A DNA stretch of 64,000 bases from Enoplolaimus lenunculus (GCA_030248215.1 JASANG010000845.1:124001-188000); one strand, 5' to 3'. Counted from the stretch's first letter, positions 11,201-21,992 are shown. Made by a program: numbers and translations. Notes: generated by a model not told the origin, from the letters alone.

Positions 11201-14200
11201 CGCTATCCTTCGGTGCCGTCTGCCATCCTTCGTGCCGTCCGCCATCCTTCGTCGCCTGCCACCATCGTTCGGCACCGTCCGTCATCTTTCGGCGCCGTGG
11301 TTATCATTCGGCGCCGTGGTTATCGTTCGGCGCCGTCCGACATCCTTCGTGCCGTCCGCCATCCTTCGTGCCGTCCGCCATCCTTCGGCGCCTGCCACCA
11401 TTGGTCGGCGCCTGCCACCATTGTTCGGCGCCTTCCACCATTGTTCGGCGCCTTCCGCCATCTCTCGGCGCCGTCCGTACCGCAACGCAATGTATTGACG
11501 GATGGCAGAGCATATCAATTTGTAAACGGAATACATTCCCCAAAATTTCTGGAAAGACTAAAAAAATCACTTTCACCGTCGGCAAAATAACCTGCATAGG
11601 TTGAAAAAAATTTTCTCGCTCGCTTACGCTGGCACGCAAAAAACCTTTAGACGCGGTTAGCCTCTCTGTATGGCATCATGGCTACATGCCTGATCGTAAG
11701 CCCGAGATGTACCGGCCCTTGGATGGGAAAAGATTTTTTATAATTTATTCATTTTTTGAAAGGCCTAAACCTAGCCGAAGCAAAAAGATTAGTCTAAACC
11801 CTAAGCGTTCCTCATTCCAGTCCCACTGTAAAACGAGAGGCAATCTAAAAGTACCATGGGCGCTATTTTGTTTATAGTAACTTTTGAAGAGTTTACGAAA
11901 TCGATATAGTCATTTTTAGTTCCGTGGTGCCTTTGTGCATGCACTGAGAGAAGTATTAGACAACAAACAATCCTAAGCCTAAGTCTAAGCCTATGTATAA
12001 CCAGAAACTATGCTTGAGGAAAATTATTAAAACATTTGAACGTAACACTCTATAGTTTAAGAGTCAACTTTTAGAAGTGTGTTTTATATATACGTTTTTA
12101 TGTTTTTTATACTTTTTAAGTTTTTTATGTTTTTTAGATTATTATAACGCTTAATGCATCTGCCATTCGCCTTGCCGCTGAAAGTCGTCATAACATGAAT
12201 CGTACACACTACGGGTCAAACACGAACACAGCTAATGTTACCGACGCGGATTCGCAAATGCTCAATAAATTACGTAAGTGTTTTAGTAGTGGCGGATCCG
12301 GAAATTCCTGGTGGGGGGATGCACAAGAGGAAAATGTTAAGTTGTGGCATGTGTTCATACATATTTTTACGCATATAAAAGCAGTTAAAAGTCACACACA
12401 CTGGACCATGTATAGGTTAGGTCCCTTTCAATTTCGTGAGTAATATCCCAATTTCTCAAAATCTTAATTTCCCAAAATATCCTAATTTACCAAAAGCATA
12501 GGCTATTCAGAAGTTTAGGTTATGACTCAGGTTTACGCTTAAGCATGAGCCTACGCTTTAGACTAACGTTTATGTGTAGGCTTAGGTTTGCGCATAGTCT
12601 AGAGGGTCCATAGACAAACGGAACTAGAGGGGCAGCCCTTCTGTAGCCAAATTAGCACTTTTTATTCTCCAATACTTGAGAAACTCGCTCGCAGTGTCGG
12701 AGCAGATAGGGAAGGGCTCTCCTCAAACTCCAGGGTGGGAGCCCCAAACTCGCGAGCGAAGCGGTCGAGAAGCCAGATACATTTCAAAACATGTCAAAGC
12801 ACATAGAAAATTATGTTCTGTTTCTGGACGAAGTCTCTAAACAACTCTGAAATTTTGAGATATCGGAACAAAAATTTGCATTGTAAGTTTCACTTTAACC
12901 CCGAAATAAGTACACTTGGCATCCGGTGGCGGGATGCATCCCCTACCCCCCCTGGATACGCATTTGTATTTTAGACCATTTTCGATTATATAAAGCCTCG
13001 AACTCACACGATGCGTAACTTAGGCATTGTTTCAGCTGATTTTTGTGTTTTTAATTTCATGTAAATTTAATTTCATGTAAACAAACGATAGAACAAAATA
13101 AGATCGCATCTTAATTCCACGATCGAATTCGCTTTACGTATATGTTGTTTCCTGAACAATTGTTTGTTCAAGTTGGCAACTATTATAATAGGACAGTAAC
13201 TTGCTCACGTCGCTAACGAGGGGAAAGGTTAAAACATTTTAAGTGAAGCATACAACAGTTTCGATGACTTAACGATGTTTAAATTTAAATTTTCTAAGGG
13301 GCAGAGCCCTCTAGTTCTCCTTTTTGGCCTCGGCTCCGCGTTAAAGGCTAACAGAACTAGTTGGAAGGCAAATAGTATCTGCTTGAATGATGTGAGATAT
13401 AAATGAAGCTTTAGTTACAAATTATTATTTGAATCGTTAGTTTTAGTTCTAGTAGTTATTTCGGCTGTCCTGAACAGCATTTAGTATTTGTGACGGAACG
13501 GTGGCCAACCGGGATTGATAGGTGTTCAAGAAACGACATATACTGCATAAGATGTTCGTATGTTGTAAATATGTACCTTTGAATTAATGTTGTTTTGTAA
13601 TCAAGATGCGAACGGATATTTACCGGATCTCATATTGTAATTTTTTACCGGATCCGGAAATTAACCGGATATAGTATCTGAACATGTGCGTTGTTTGAAG
13701 CATTTGAACCAAGCAAAATATATGTTTACTGAATTAGAATTAATTGTTAGCAAGAACTTTTCATGTTTACGCCAGCGTATCAACACTTGAATTTCTTGAC
13801 TTGCCGAGAAATGCAATTGCAACAACTGGTTAAAGACGCTCACTTGTAAAAAGCAGCTTTGTAAAATTTGGAAATATCGCAAAAAGTAGTTTTATGAAAT
13901 TTGGAACCATCACCAGGAACATCTTGTATCCGGCAGGATTTTTCTGAAACCAAATACGGATACTGGTTTTATGTCGGATATTACTGAATCGGATCCGGAT
14001 ATCCGATCATGCACTGTTTGTATTATGGTTTCAGAAAACTATTTGGCTGTATGTTGCCATCGAACGCTGGTATTACGCCAACCGTTTGAGTGTATTCATG
14101 ATCGAAATACATCAAACTCAGAGCATTCTAACCTCAACGTGGTGCGTTATTGTTTTTGTTATTGAAATTTAAGTATCTTTCCTTTAGGACGGGTCTGTAG

Positions 14201-17200
14201 TCAGAGGGCGCGAACAGAAAGGCCAAATTCCCATGGAAAATCTTTGGCCTCATTTAAAAAATGTTCAACATTGCTTGTAAGTCATCAAAATCCTTGTATG
14301 CCCCTAATGAATAATGTTTAGCCCCCATCGCAAGGTAAGCGCTGACTACGAACCTGTTTTAGGATTTGTTGGTCTGTAACTCGCAAATAGTTGTAACTTA
14401 TTTTACTAGGTAGATTAGCAAAATTGGTAACTATTTTAAAAAATACTCGACACGGCTGCGTCGCACACTGAAACCGCTGTGCCTGTGAAGAAAAATTTTG
14501 CCTATCCCCTTGTGGAAAAATTATTTGGCCAATCAAATTTTCTCCAAACCTTTGCTTACGCATGAATTTTTTAGGCTCCCTCTAAACACGTATTGCAACC
14601 AACAGGCATGATGTGTTTACGGGAGAGAAATTATTTTCAATTCCTCAGTTAACCATTTTTAGCCTTGTGATTTAAAGTAGGTTGCGGAGTGCGGAGAAAG
14701 CCAATGACCGCTCTGAGTCGTCGAAGGGTTACATTCCTTTCGGTAAAATTGCATAATATTTTTTGTCTTTTTTTTCAGACAAATCACGCGTATCGTTTAA
14801 CGTTGTTCAGTGACAAATTTTATAAATCTCCATATTCGCATCCAATGCTGTACAGTATAGTTTATTCACCTCGTATCTATGTTAAACTTGGCTTTTTACC
14901 GAGTAATCCAGGTAAACTTATTGTGAAGCAAGCTTTACTATATATTAATAGTTGTTTTTTTCTTGGTTTTTATATCTTTCAGTCAAATTCAGTTTGCTTT
15001 CTAGTAGTTGTTCTGGCTGTCCTGAACTGATGTTTGTGGCGGCGAAATTTTTAACTAGCGAAAATAAGTATCCAACACACAACGTATAACTGGTATCAAG
15101 ACAATTCGTCGCCCGATAACTCGTGTCGTAATCGAGAATTTCATCGACTCAATAATTGGTCGCCCATCAGTATGCTTAGAATTAGGCTTATGGTTACGCT
15201 TAAGATTATGTTTATACTTATTCATACGTTATGGGCACTGTTGGTCGATAAGTTGTCGAGCAACGAATTGTCGCAGATTCCGCATAACTAGTATCTCTTC
15301 GAACTCTAGTTACGATTATTCGTAAATTTGCACAATCAGACATCTGATCAACGAGTTATTGTCAAATAACTGATTTGGTGCGCTGCTTCATAAGCAAATT
15401 AAATATACAAAAATAATTTTAAACCGGCCACGATTGTGTGTTGTTTCAGACGCACAAGATCAAGATTTGCATATAATGCCACTACACTGCTATTTATCAA
15501 ATTCGTCAGGTATTGAGTCGCACGCCAAACGATACGAATTAATCCAGTATGGGTAAGAAGATTTCAAAGCTTTCTATGCCCACTTGGCTAGTACCCGATA
15601 CAACAGCGTACACCAGCATTTCATTTCAGAAGGAGAATGACCTCATATTTAGCGTTTTGTAAAAGCCGGGATTATGTGCTATAAAAATTTTGAAGGGAAG
15701 GACAAGGGGTTTCTGTGTTGCAAACTGCAATTTTGTCTAAATATTCCAGTATAAACATCTCTGAGGGGATTTTGACCCCTGAAACCTTATCCCACTGACT
15801 GCGGCTTTGTGACCTCAGTTAAAGATTTGACTTGCTAATCGCACGAAAACATTACGCTGAATGATCCAGAAAGTTAATGTAAAGCCTGATGTTAAATATA
15901 CATTTTTCTTTTCTCGTTAGCAATTTCAAGAAATATTCTGCGTGCTCCCAGGGCCGTAGCCAGCTCACCTTGCTAGGTGTGCTAAACGTTTTTCCAGATG
16001 GGCGTGCAAGGATTTACTAGCACAGTTGTAATTTTACTAGGACGGGGTGCGAAATTCTTTCCTTGAGTCTTTCGGCCCCTCTGGCTACAAGCCCGCTTAC
16101 CCCACCTGTATGCGCTATTGACACTAAGTCAAAATTTCAGTCCATAAATAAATCATTACCCAAAATTTCAGGGACTTATCGCGAAAGTGTAATAAGTGCT
16201 ATAAAAAAGCATGTGAGAATATTTTCCAGTGCCCGCTTTTGTTTGATTTCAGATGTATAACCGGTAAGTCAACGGAAAGTCGTGATGCAAACGAATTTTC
16301 GTTTGTGATCACAAAACCGATGTCTGACTGGTTCGATTTAAAATCGACATTCATTCACTGCGATGTCTTGACGTGTTCGAAACAAGGACGTCGTCAAAGA
16401 CAAGGCTATTCAAAGGTGATTAATATTAAATCAATGGCTGAGTTGCAGATACATGACTTTAAGTTTGATTTTAATTGAAATTGTGATTTTATTTGAGTTT
16501 TGTTGCTGTTTTTTTCAACGAGTATAGAAACGCGTTGTAAACGGCAACAGTATTTGGAAGTAGTCGACCACAATTTGTTCGACGTACACAGAACTCAAAG
16601 GCATAGCAAGGGTTTTATTTTGGTCGGTCAACTTCATTTGGAAGCTTTCTGCGAAAGACAATTTTTTAGACGCTAAGATCTAGCAAATTGATTAAAGCCT
16701 ATAAAAATAATTTTTTGTTTCTGCACAAATTTCGTAGAATGAATATATGCCCTTTTTGCTGCTTTAATACACCACTGAGGGACATGATTTAAGTATGGTT
16801 TTACTTGAAGATTGCTTAACTTCTGAAATCCAGCAGGTTATTCTAGAAATGGGAGTGGGGCGGCCTGCATTCGGCCACCTCGATTCTCCTCATGAGTGAT
16901 TTTTAACCGCGCCGTGAGGCCCTACAAAAAAGCCTTGCCCCGCATACCCAACCAAAATACCAGTTACGTAACACTAAATTTACAGCATTCCAATTATCGC
17001 GACTTTTGTTTATTCAGCGCAGTTCCTAAACTGAATTTAGCCAAACGGTGGTCCCGAAGAATTCGATGAATAATTAAAATTTTACACGTTTATTCTGCCG
17101 AAAAAAGTTTCAACTTACTTTTGAGCAAAAAGTTTCAAAAATCAAGAGAACTCGATCTGGTATTCTGAATATTGTCCCAGTTGTGTCCCACATCGAACGA

Positions 17201-20200
17201 CTTACTCTATGGTGCGGTCAATTCCGCTCCACCCTGGAGCGTCACACGCCTCACTTTCATCTCTTGGTTAGTATAATAGTCATGTTTATTGTTTTTCCGT
17301 TACCCTTCAGTGTCCTCAAACCAACGAATGCTCACTTGAGCGCGACGATAACAAACGACCTCAATTAAAATTCAGGCGAATTCAAACTGATGAAATTCCT
17401 CATCACGTGTCGACAGGTCCCATCGTGTTGCAGATGCACAATACTAAAATTGAAAGTACGTTGAACACCCCCCTTTTTCACATATTGAATCCTGCTCAGT
17501 GTTCAGATTTAGGAGGAGTTGGGGTTGCCGAGCCGACCTGTATTTCAATCCTTTTCTGCATAGAGTTTACTATGAGCAAGAGTGCATAATACAAGAGTGT
17601 GCAACTATTGCGGTTTCGCATGGTATAAAATGTACCACCGAGCGTTGCGTTTTTGGCCGACCCGACCCTCAGTCCAGAGGGGAGATAGTTGTCACATGCA
17701 ATGACCCGAAATGAAACTATAAGTGGATAATTTTTGTTGCAGGATCAATAAAGTGTCATGGTTCGAACAGGTTGTACCCCCTCTAAATAAAGGGATAGGC
17801 CAAAAACGCAACGCGTGCCGGGTACATTTTTCTGCACAGAATGTTCTCAGTTGCATACTCTTGTTAAAGTATGTATCATCCACTCTTGCTATGATTAACT
17901 AATTGCAATCTGTGCTCGTGCAATAAATACACAATGCGTAGCGGTTCATAATTGATACATGTCTATATGGTACAAAATCTCCACAAGACATGAGGATTCC
18001 CACAGGCTCTAGCGTTAAGCTCCTACAGCTGAATGGTCATCATAAACGCATCCCCCCATTTAAGGGAGTCTGACGGCGTTGGACGTCAAGTATAGCACAA
18101 CTCTAGCTATAATCTTGATCGTAAATATGTATGCATGAGTTTTTAGATGATATTGTCTCTCCCACAAAAATTTGTGAAGAGTCGACATTTCGCTGTGCCT
18201 CTGCTCGTACGGATATTTTTTTGCGTTCAATTTTTTAACTGAGCCCCCAAATTTTTAAAATCTGTAACCGTTTTTGCTATGTATAACGCTACGTTTGTGG
18301 ATCACAGTATGGTTCTTTGTGAATAATATAGTCGCCGATCGAGTGCGCAGCGTTTCGTTTAGCAATTACGCGTATGCTCAGTACCTAATATCTGCAAAGT
18401 GTAATAGGCTCTCGTGCTCTAGCGTCAAACTTTTATAGTCGAACGGTGTTAATAAATATCTCTTATCGGAGAGTTTATAATCAAGTGCGTAGCCGGGGAG
18501 GGAGCGGGTATTTAACGCCCCTCATTCAATTTTTACACCGGGGTTTTCTAGATGCTTTTTAGTTTGCAAAACAAGAAGCACCTCTTCGAAAACTTATCAA
18601 ACGTACCCATTCCTTTTTTTCAATTCCTGACTACGCTCGTATCTGTGGCTCCACAGCTTGTTTTATTGATTCGAAAGTACCACGACCTATCACCAACAAG
18701 TAGCTATGCAAGCATACATATCCCTTTATTTTGTTTCAGCCCGTCTTCTTGGATCTCATCATCAAACTGGGAGTAACGGAGCTCGTATTCACGGCTTTGA
18801 CAACCGTCCAACGGATCAAACTACACTTGGGGATACCACAGACTCCAAACACAACACAACTGTTGTATACAGGGGGCTCAGTGTACCCTACGTAGTCTGT
18901 GTAGCGCTGCTTGCCTTCCTGATTGGTGTTTGTCTAACTGCAGCTTTCGGTGGTATTCGATATTATACCGGTAAGTGCCTGGCGGCGCAGTAATGGGTTG
19001 GTCAACTGCGTTTGTGGTGCCATCCTATTTAAACCTAGGTTTATTTTGCTAAACTATAAAATCTGGTATATATGTATATATAGCCTAAGCCTAAGCCTCG
19101 GAGTATTAAGGGTTATTTTGCCGTTAGACAGGCGGACTTACGCGGGCAGTTAAAAGCATCTTCAGTGTACTGGACGGTGAAGTGAAAAAGTTTCAGTGTC
19201 TGTCGCTCACACAACCCAAAAAGTTACCTGATGTATGCATGTTTTTGTGAAAGTTACGAAAACAGAATTGAATTTCAACGATCGATTTTAGATCCGCGTC
19301 GAGTTCAATCCAAACACAATGGTTCGTCTTCCCACACTGTCATTATTGGTGCCGACTCGACGCCGGGCGCCGCAGCTGCCGCCGGAGATAACCTGACCAG
19401 CGACGCAACTGCTTTAGTCCCACTGAACGATCTAGATTGCTCAACTGCTGCCACATGTCCCGCTGCGATCCCGATAACGACTCGAGTCGACGCAGTCGGT
19501 TACACCGAGCAATTGTCTCGAGCGGCTGCTCGAGTGCCCCGGCTAGATGATCTTCATCTCGAACAACACGCAGGTCGACAACCTCAACGACGTCGTCATA
19601 GCGAGCACGACGGTTTGCTCGCGAACGAATCACAGTCGCCTGCGGTGGTAGACGCCGTGCCGGCGATCGCTAACTCGAACGCGAGTATATCTACTAGGCT
19701 TGACTCGAGCGGCTCAATTCAGCTTAGTAGTGCTCGTTTGGCGCATACTGCTGCTGACTCGAGCAGTCCGACCCGCCGGCGACCCGACTCAAGCTTGAAT
19801 CGTCGGCTCGACTCGAGTGCACGCCAACGACTCGATTCAATATCGAATCACCAGCTCGACTCGAGTTTAACTAGAACTCGGCTCAACTCGAGTTCATCTG
19901 GACGGCGCGGCTCGTCTGGACAGCGCGATTCGAATTCTCGCGCTCAGCTTGGTTCGAGTCCAACTCGAGAAGCCCGACGTGACTCAAGTTCCACTCGATC
20001 GACTCACTGTTCATCAGGTGCGATCGACTCGTCCTCGAGTGTGCCGCTGAAGCTGAGTCGAATCGAGTCGAAATGTGAGCCACAACAGTCCGACACGAGC
20101 TTTGGCTCAACTACTGCCGTTGTAACACATCATCAACAGCGTGATTCCCACCGTAGTAGTTATCATACGCCATCGTGTGTTGTCGTTCAGAACGGTACAG

Positions 20201-20259
20201 TTGCTCATCTGGCGCCTGGAAACAATAGTGATCAGCAAAGTTTGCTGGGGCACGTATGA
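8147..20259 (+). CDS. ZP-domain single-pass membrane protein with long Asp-Ser-Ser-repeat cytoplasmic tail
   Basis: Thirteen exons were assembled by hand from splice signals and frame: 8147-8297, 8471-8563, 9174-9266, 10203-10336, 10968-11108, 12138-12273, 14035-14141, 14779-14911, 15450-15552, 16253-16415, 17311-17455, 18740-18970 and 19292-20259. Phases agree throughout and the total is 2598 nt (865 residues plus stop). The order is a signal sequence (hydrophobic core about residues 31-46), a ZP domain (about 128-406, from VITVEC to HCDVLTC), a basic RRQR (410-413), the pair CPQTNEC, a furin-like KFRR (438-441), a transmembrane helix (about 515-539) and a Ser/Arg/Asp-rich tail. ZP proteins polymerise in apical extracellular matrix after furin-type cleavage. 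In nematodes this family shapes cuticle, ducts and sensory endings. The specific orthologue is not recognised. The weak point is the 3' end of exon 2. Confidence 0.85.
8471..8563 (+). CDS. ZP gene exon 2 (3' boundary uncertain)
   Basis: The acceptor follows a pyrimidine-rich tract ending ATCTGACAG and continues the phase of exon 1. It encodes EGKRFQTPLVTRGRTVSSCL and onward. A donor at GAGG|GTGGCT (8564) gives the phase needed by exon 3 but is weak. The open frame continues to a stop at 8629-8631 with further Cys and Trp (GGYSCRWFIPAPDII), so the true exon may be longer or alternatively spliced. Confidence 0.5.
8881..9005 (+). mobile_element. Telomere-hexamer MITE, partial, in ZP intron 2
   Basis: Contains GGCTTAGTCTTAGGCTTAGG, then GACTTAGGTTTAGGCTTAGG. 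The core is typical but the GGCC termini are not recognisable. Confidence 0.5.
9174..9266 (+). CDS. ZP gene exon 3
   Basis: Acceptor ATTGTTTTCAG and donor TTTAT|GTAAGT. It encodes AFDPNQFREEDNIVLSNGVL and ends in phase 1, matching exon 4. This is linker sequence ahead of the ZP domain. Confidence 0.7.
9488..9600 (+). mobile_element. Telomere-hexamer MITE, partial, in ZP intron 3
   Basis: GATCAGGGGCGTAACG and ACTGCAATAGGATAAGC match the left half of the family and TATACACTGGCC the right end. The middle is shortened. Confidence 0.55.
9760..9975. mobile_element. GGGCCGTAGCCA-family copy, degenerate
   Basis: TATAGACCCGTAGTAAG, then CTAGGTGAGCCGGTTACGGGC, flank a block with TTGCAAACCTTTGTATACC, which resembles the interior of other copies of this family (for example 45712-45893). 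Confidence 0.4.
10203..10336 (+). CDS. ZP gene exon 4: start of ZP-N
   Basis: Acceptor AAATTTCAG; donor AATCAG|GTAAAG. It encodes ...SRVITVECYNEHLWVNLD..., the typical first beta strand and first cysteine of a ZP-N module. A second AG five bases into the exon would hit a stop quickly, so the upstream AG is used. Confidence 0.8.
10968..11108 (+). CDS. ZP gene exon 5: ZP-N core
   Basis: Acceptor TTCAATTTCAG; donor AATGAG|GTAAAC. It encodes 47 residues including KDCNF, KKYTFAAFYDKDCQTQT and DRIVYRNE. These match the conserved ZP pattern of a Cys after the second strand, a Cys followed by Thr, then an I-V-Y-x-N strand. Confidence 0.85.
11140..11490 (+). repeat. GC-rich minisatellite in ZP intron 5
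   Basis: About 17 tandem units of 19-21 bp of the form TTCGGCGCCGTCCGCCATCC, with variants GCCTGCCACCATTG and GCCGTGGTTATCG. It begins about 30 bp after the donor of exon 5. Long open frames run through it in several frames because the unit has no stop; none is considered a gene. Confidence 0.9.
11945..12005 (-). repeat. Telomere-like hexamer patch (CCTAAG)
   Basis: CCTAAGCCTAAGTCTAAGCC lies in ZP intron 5. A related patch (GGCCTAAACCTAGCCGAAGC, ACCCTAAGCG) lies at 11760-11808. Both look like remnants of the hexamer MITE. Confidence 0.45.
12138..12273 (+). CDS. ZP gene exon 6
   Basis: Acceptor ATGTTTTTTAG; donor AAATTAC|GTAAGT. It encodes IIITLNASAIRLAAESRHNM and an Asn/Thr-rich stretch with several N-x-S/T sequons, probably the ZP-N to ZP-C linker. 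Confidence 0.75.
12500..12608 (+). mobile_element. Telomere-hexamer MITE remnant in ZP intron 6
   Basis: GTTTAGGTTATGACTCAGG, TTTAGACTAACG and GTAGGCTTAGGTTTGCGC recall the MITE core. The termini are absent. Confidence 0.4.
13602..14016. mobile_element. hAT-like MITE, family hAT-2, next to ZP exon 7
   Basis: Left end CAAGATGCGAACGGATATTT, right end CGGATATCCGATCATGCACTG, inverted. Flanks TTTGTAAT (13594-13601) and TTTGTATT (14017-14024) match at 7 of 8, an 8-bp target duplication. The interior has repeated CCGGAT motifs. It occupies the 3' part of ZP intron 6. Confidence 0.8.
14035..14141 (+). CDS. ZP gene exon 7
   Basis: Acceptor ATGGTTTCAG; donor AACGTG|GTGCGT. It encodes NYLAVCCHRTLVLRQPFECI and onward, with three cysteines. 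A hAT-like MITE ends at 14016, 18 bp before this exon. Confidence 0.75.
14185..14355. mobile_element. GGGCCGTAGCCA-family copy, degenerate, in ZP intron 7
   Basis: GGACGGGTCTGTAGTCAGAGG begins the block. It includes TGTTCAACATTGCTTGTAAG, TCCTTGTATGCCCCTAATGA and ATGTTTAGCCCCC, which recur in order in the copy at 45712-45893. Confidence 0.55.
14779..14911 (+). CDS. ZP gene exon 8: ZP-C
   Basis: Acceptor CTTTTTTTTCAG; donor AATCCAG|GTAAAC. It encodes YRLTLFSDKFYKSPYSHPML... and YSPRIYVKLGFLPSNP, matching ZP-C strands (L-x-L then Y-x-x-G/S...V-x-V). Confidence 0.8.
15450..15552 (+). CDS. ZP gene exon 9: ZP-C
   Basis: Acceptor TTGTTTCAG; donor TATGG|GTAAGA. It encodes DLHIMPLHCYLSNSSG and continues to KRYELIQYG, the ZP-C Cys strand and the end of the loop before the next Cys. 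Confidence 0.8.
15950..16070. mobile_element. GGGCCGTAGCCA-family copy in ZP intron 9
   Basis: Starts CAGGGCCGTAGCCAGCTCAC and continues AGATGGGCGTGCAAGGATTT. Similar openings are at 10140, 10690 and 40340. The right end was not placed. Confidence 0.5.
16253..16415 (+). CDS. ZP gene exon 10: end of ZP-C
   Basis: Acceptor TTTGATTTCAG; donor TCAAAG|GTGATT. It encodes GCITG..., DWFDLKSTFIHCDVLTCSK and then RRQRQ. The HC-x-V-x-x-C ending is diagnostic of the ZP domain. Confidence 0.88.
17311..17455 (+). CDS. ZP gene exon 11: last Cys pair and cleavage site
   Basis: Acceptor TACCCTTCAG; donor TTGAAA|GTACGT. It encodes CPQTNECSLERDDNKRPQLK followed by FRR. K-F-R-R after the last cysteines is where ZP proteins usually carry their furin-type cleavage site. 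Confidence 0.8.
17570..17892. mobile_element. Foldback element with about 120-bp inverted arms, in ZP intron 11
   Basis: The left arm reads GAGCAAGAGTGCATAATACA, CAAGAGTGTGCAACT, GCGTTGCGTTTTTGGCC. The right arm is its reverse complement with few differences (GGCCAAAAACGCAACGCG, AGTTGCATACTCTTG, ATCCACTCTTGCTA). The arms cover most of the 320 bp, leaving a spacer under 100 bp. There is no coding capacity. Degenerate copies lie at 758-985 and 2869-3050. Confidence 0.8.
18740..18970 (+). CDS. ZP gene exon 12: stalk and transmembrane helix
   Basis: Acceptor TTTTGTTTCAG; donor TATACCG|GTAAGT. It encodes a polar Thr/Asp/His-rich stalk, then VPYVVCVALLAFLIGVCLTA (transmembrane) and GGIRYY with a basic residue at the inner face. 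Confidence 0.88.
19078..19104 (-). repeat. TTAGGC hexamer patch in ZP intron 12
   Basis: AGCCTAAGCCTAAGCCTCGG carries about three minus-strand copies of the nematode telomere unit with no recognisable MITE ends. Confidence 0.5.
19292..20259 (+). CDS. ZP gene exon 13: cytoplasmic tail and stop
   Basis: Acceptor ATCGATTTTAG; stop TGA at 20257-20259. It encodes about 322 residues. Near 19690-20050 are about a dozen degenerate R-L/R-D-S-S units (RLDSSGS, RPDSSLN, RLDSSAR, QLDSSLT, RRDSSST and others). At DNA level these repeat ACTCGAG-like octamers. The exon is markedly GC-richer than its surroundings. It is probably disordered and a likely phosphorylation substrate (inference). Confidence 0.85.
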
Positions 20260-21992
20260 AAACCTTACGGCGGAACTGAAGAGATGTCTGGGCAGAGCTT
20301 GACTCGAGCCCGAATTTTAGTGCAGCTTTCTCTATAGAAAGTGGCTTCAGACCTGAATTTTACCGTTATAGGTTGTTGATACTTGACTTGAGGTCGAAAT
20401 CTAGCGCATTTCTGAGGTAAAAATGAGTCGAATTATAAATTGACTATTTCTTTGATCACCGTCCGGTTTGAGCTGTCTAAATGTCAACAGCTCCGGGGTG
20501 CAGAAGATTGACTCATGTTGCTTCGTTTGAGCTTATGTCAAAAGAGTTTTAACACAATGCGACAGGACGGCCGCTTCCTCAAAAACGAGTTTGGAGTTGA
20601 AATTGCAGCCTAAATTTGAAATGATTATTTTTCTTGTCGACTCAAGAAAATTTTACCGATTCGAAAAACTGGGTGAGGTTTCGATTTTTGCCAGAGCTCG
20701 CGAAGGAATATCGGGTAATTGAGATTTAGGCGAAATGTGATGATCTCGACTCGCTTGACGGGTTTATAGGATGAAAGAACGGGTTGGAATGTTCTCGATT
20801 GGAAGCCCTTAAACCAGAAATTCACAGAGACAAGTTTGACAATTTAAATTTTGACCTTCCAGCCGATATTTTAACAACCTTATAATATGGAGTCAGGAGT
20901 CACGTCGGTGGGGCTCAAAATTCATGTGCATGGGTTATGATTCTAGATATTCGGGATAATCCTCAATACAATCCGGCTCAGTGGAAGGATGAATACATCT
21001 TCATTTATGCGAGCATACGCGTAATAATTGTTAAACACTGCGTATTGTGTGTATTATTTAACAGGAACACATGGCTGCTCACATTACAGTGGCGAATGTA
21101 TAAGTTTTATCAATTTGTTGGAGTATTCAGCGCATTCAAGTTTGGTACAAACGCGAACCCAAGGATCCGTGTAAGAGCTTCTATTACGTTCAATGGGTTC
21201 TATATATCTGGTAAAAAGAGAAGTTACCCGTCCCACTTGCCAACATTTTTGGATATTACCCGCTTGATTTCAGCAAAATCATCTTTATTCACCTGGAATC
21301 TGGTTAACTATTATCGGTTTTACGTTATTGGTGCGGTTTTCCGAACAGCAACAACTTTTCAGGTTCAGGTTATCGGAACGGGGATTTTGAAATATGGCGG
21401 CTAGCTTATGATCAACCCACCGTGCATATAGTGTCAACTGTGACAACAGTAGGTGAAGCTAGTGCCGCGGCGAGTTGTCCTTGTTTTCACCCACAGGCAG
21501 ACAACTTTCGCGCTTTCTAGAACAAAGCCCACGACCAACAATTGGTAATAAATGCGCAGCAAGGTTACTACAGGAAGCAATGAAAATTTTTCTAACATAG
21601 AATTCTTTCAACGCTGTTGAAAAAAATCAAACCAAGGGCAAGGAAGATGTCTGTATTGGGTACACCTATCTTGCACCGCCGGTAGTTACGGGCCTATTGA
21701 GGGCTAATTCTCCTAGAAAGATACTAGAAATTATGTTGTGGTTCTCCGCATTTATTTTGACCTAAATCGTTTTTGCATTTTCTCTAATGTAAAGATTAAT
21801 TATTGACTAATCTTATTAAGGAGATTTTGTAATTGGAGTGGGAGCAAGTATGCCTTCATCGCGGTATTAGCAGAAACGTTCTACTAAACACCATGTTGTT
21901 ATCGTACTCATCAGTACATGCATCGATGAAAACGGGTATATTTTTCGAATTATTGTTTAACCGTTAGCTGTGTTATTTTTTAGATATGTAAT

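Noticed and set aside
11126-11639. Several overlapping Arg/Ala/Pro/Ser-rich open frames on both strands
   Set aside because: Created by a stop-free minisatellite unit inside a ZP intron.
19343-19633. Minus-strand Arg-rich open frames inside the ZP tail exon (also 19883-20110)
   Set aside because: By-products of the GC-rich repetitive plus-strand exon; no start context, domain or splice support.
20937-21404. 155-residue open frame downstream of the ZP gene
   Set aside because: No recognisable motif, ordinary AT-rich composition, no paired exon or signal sequence.
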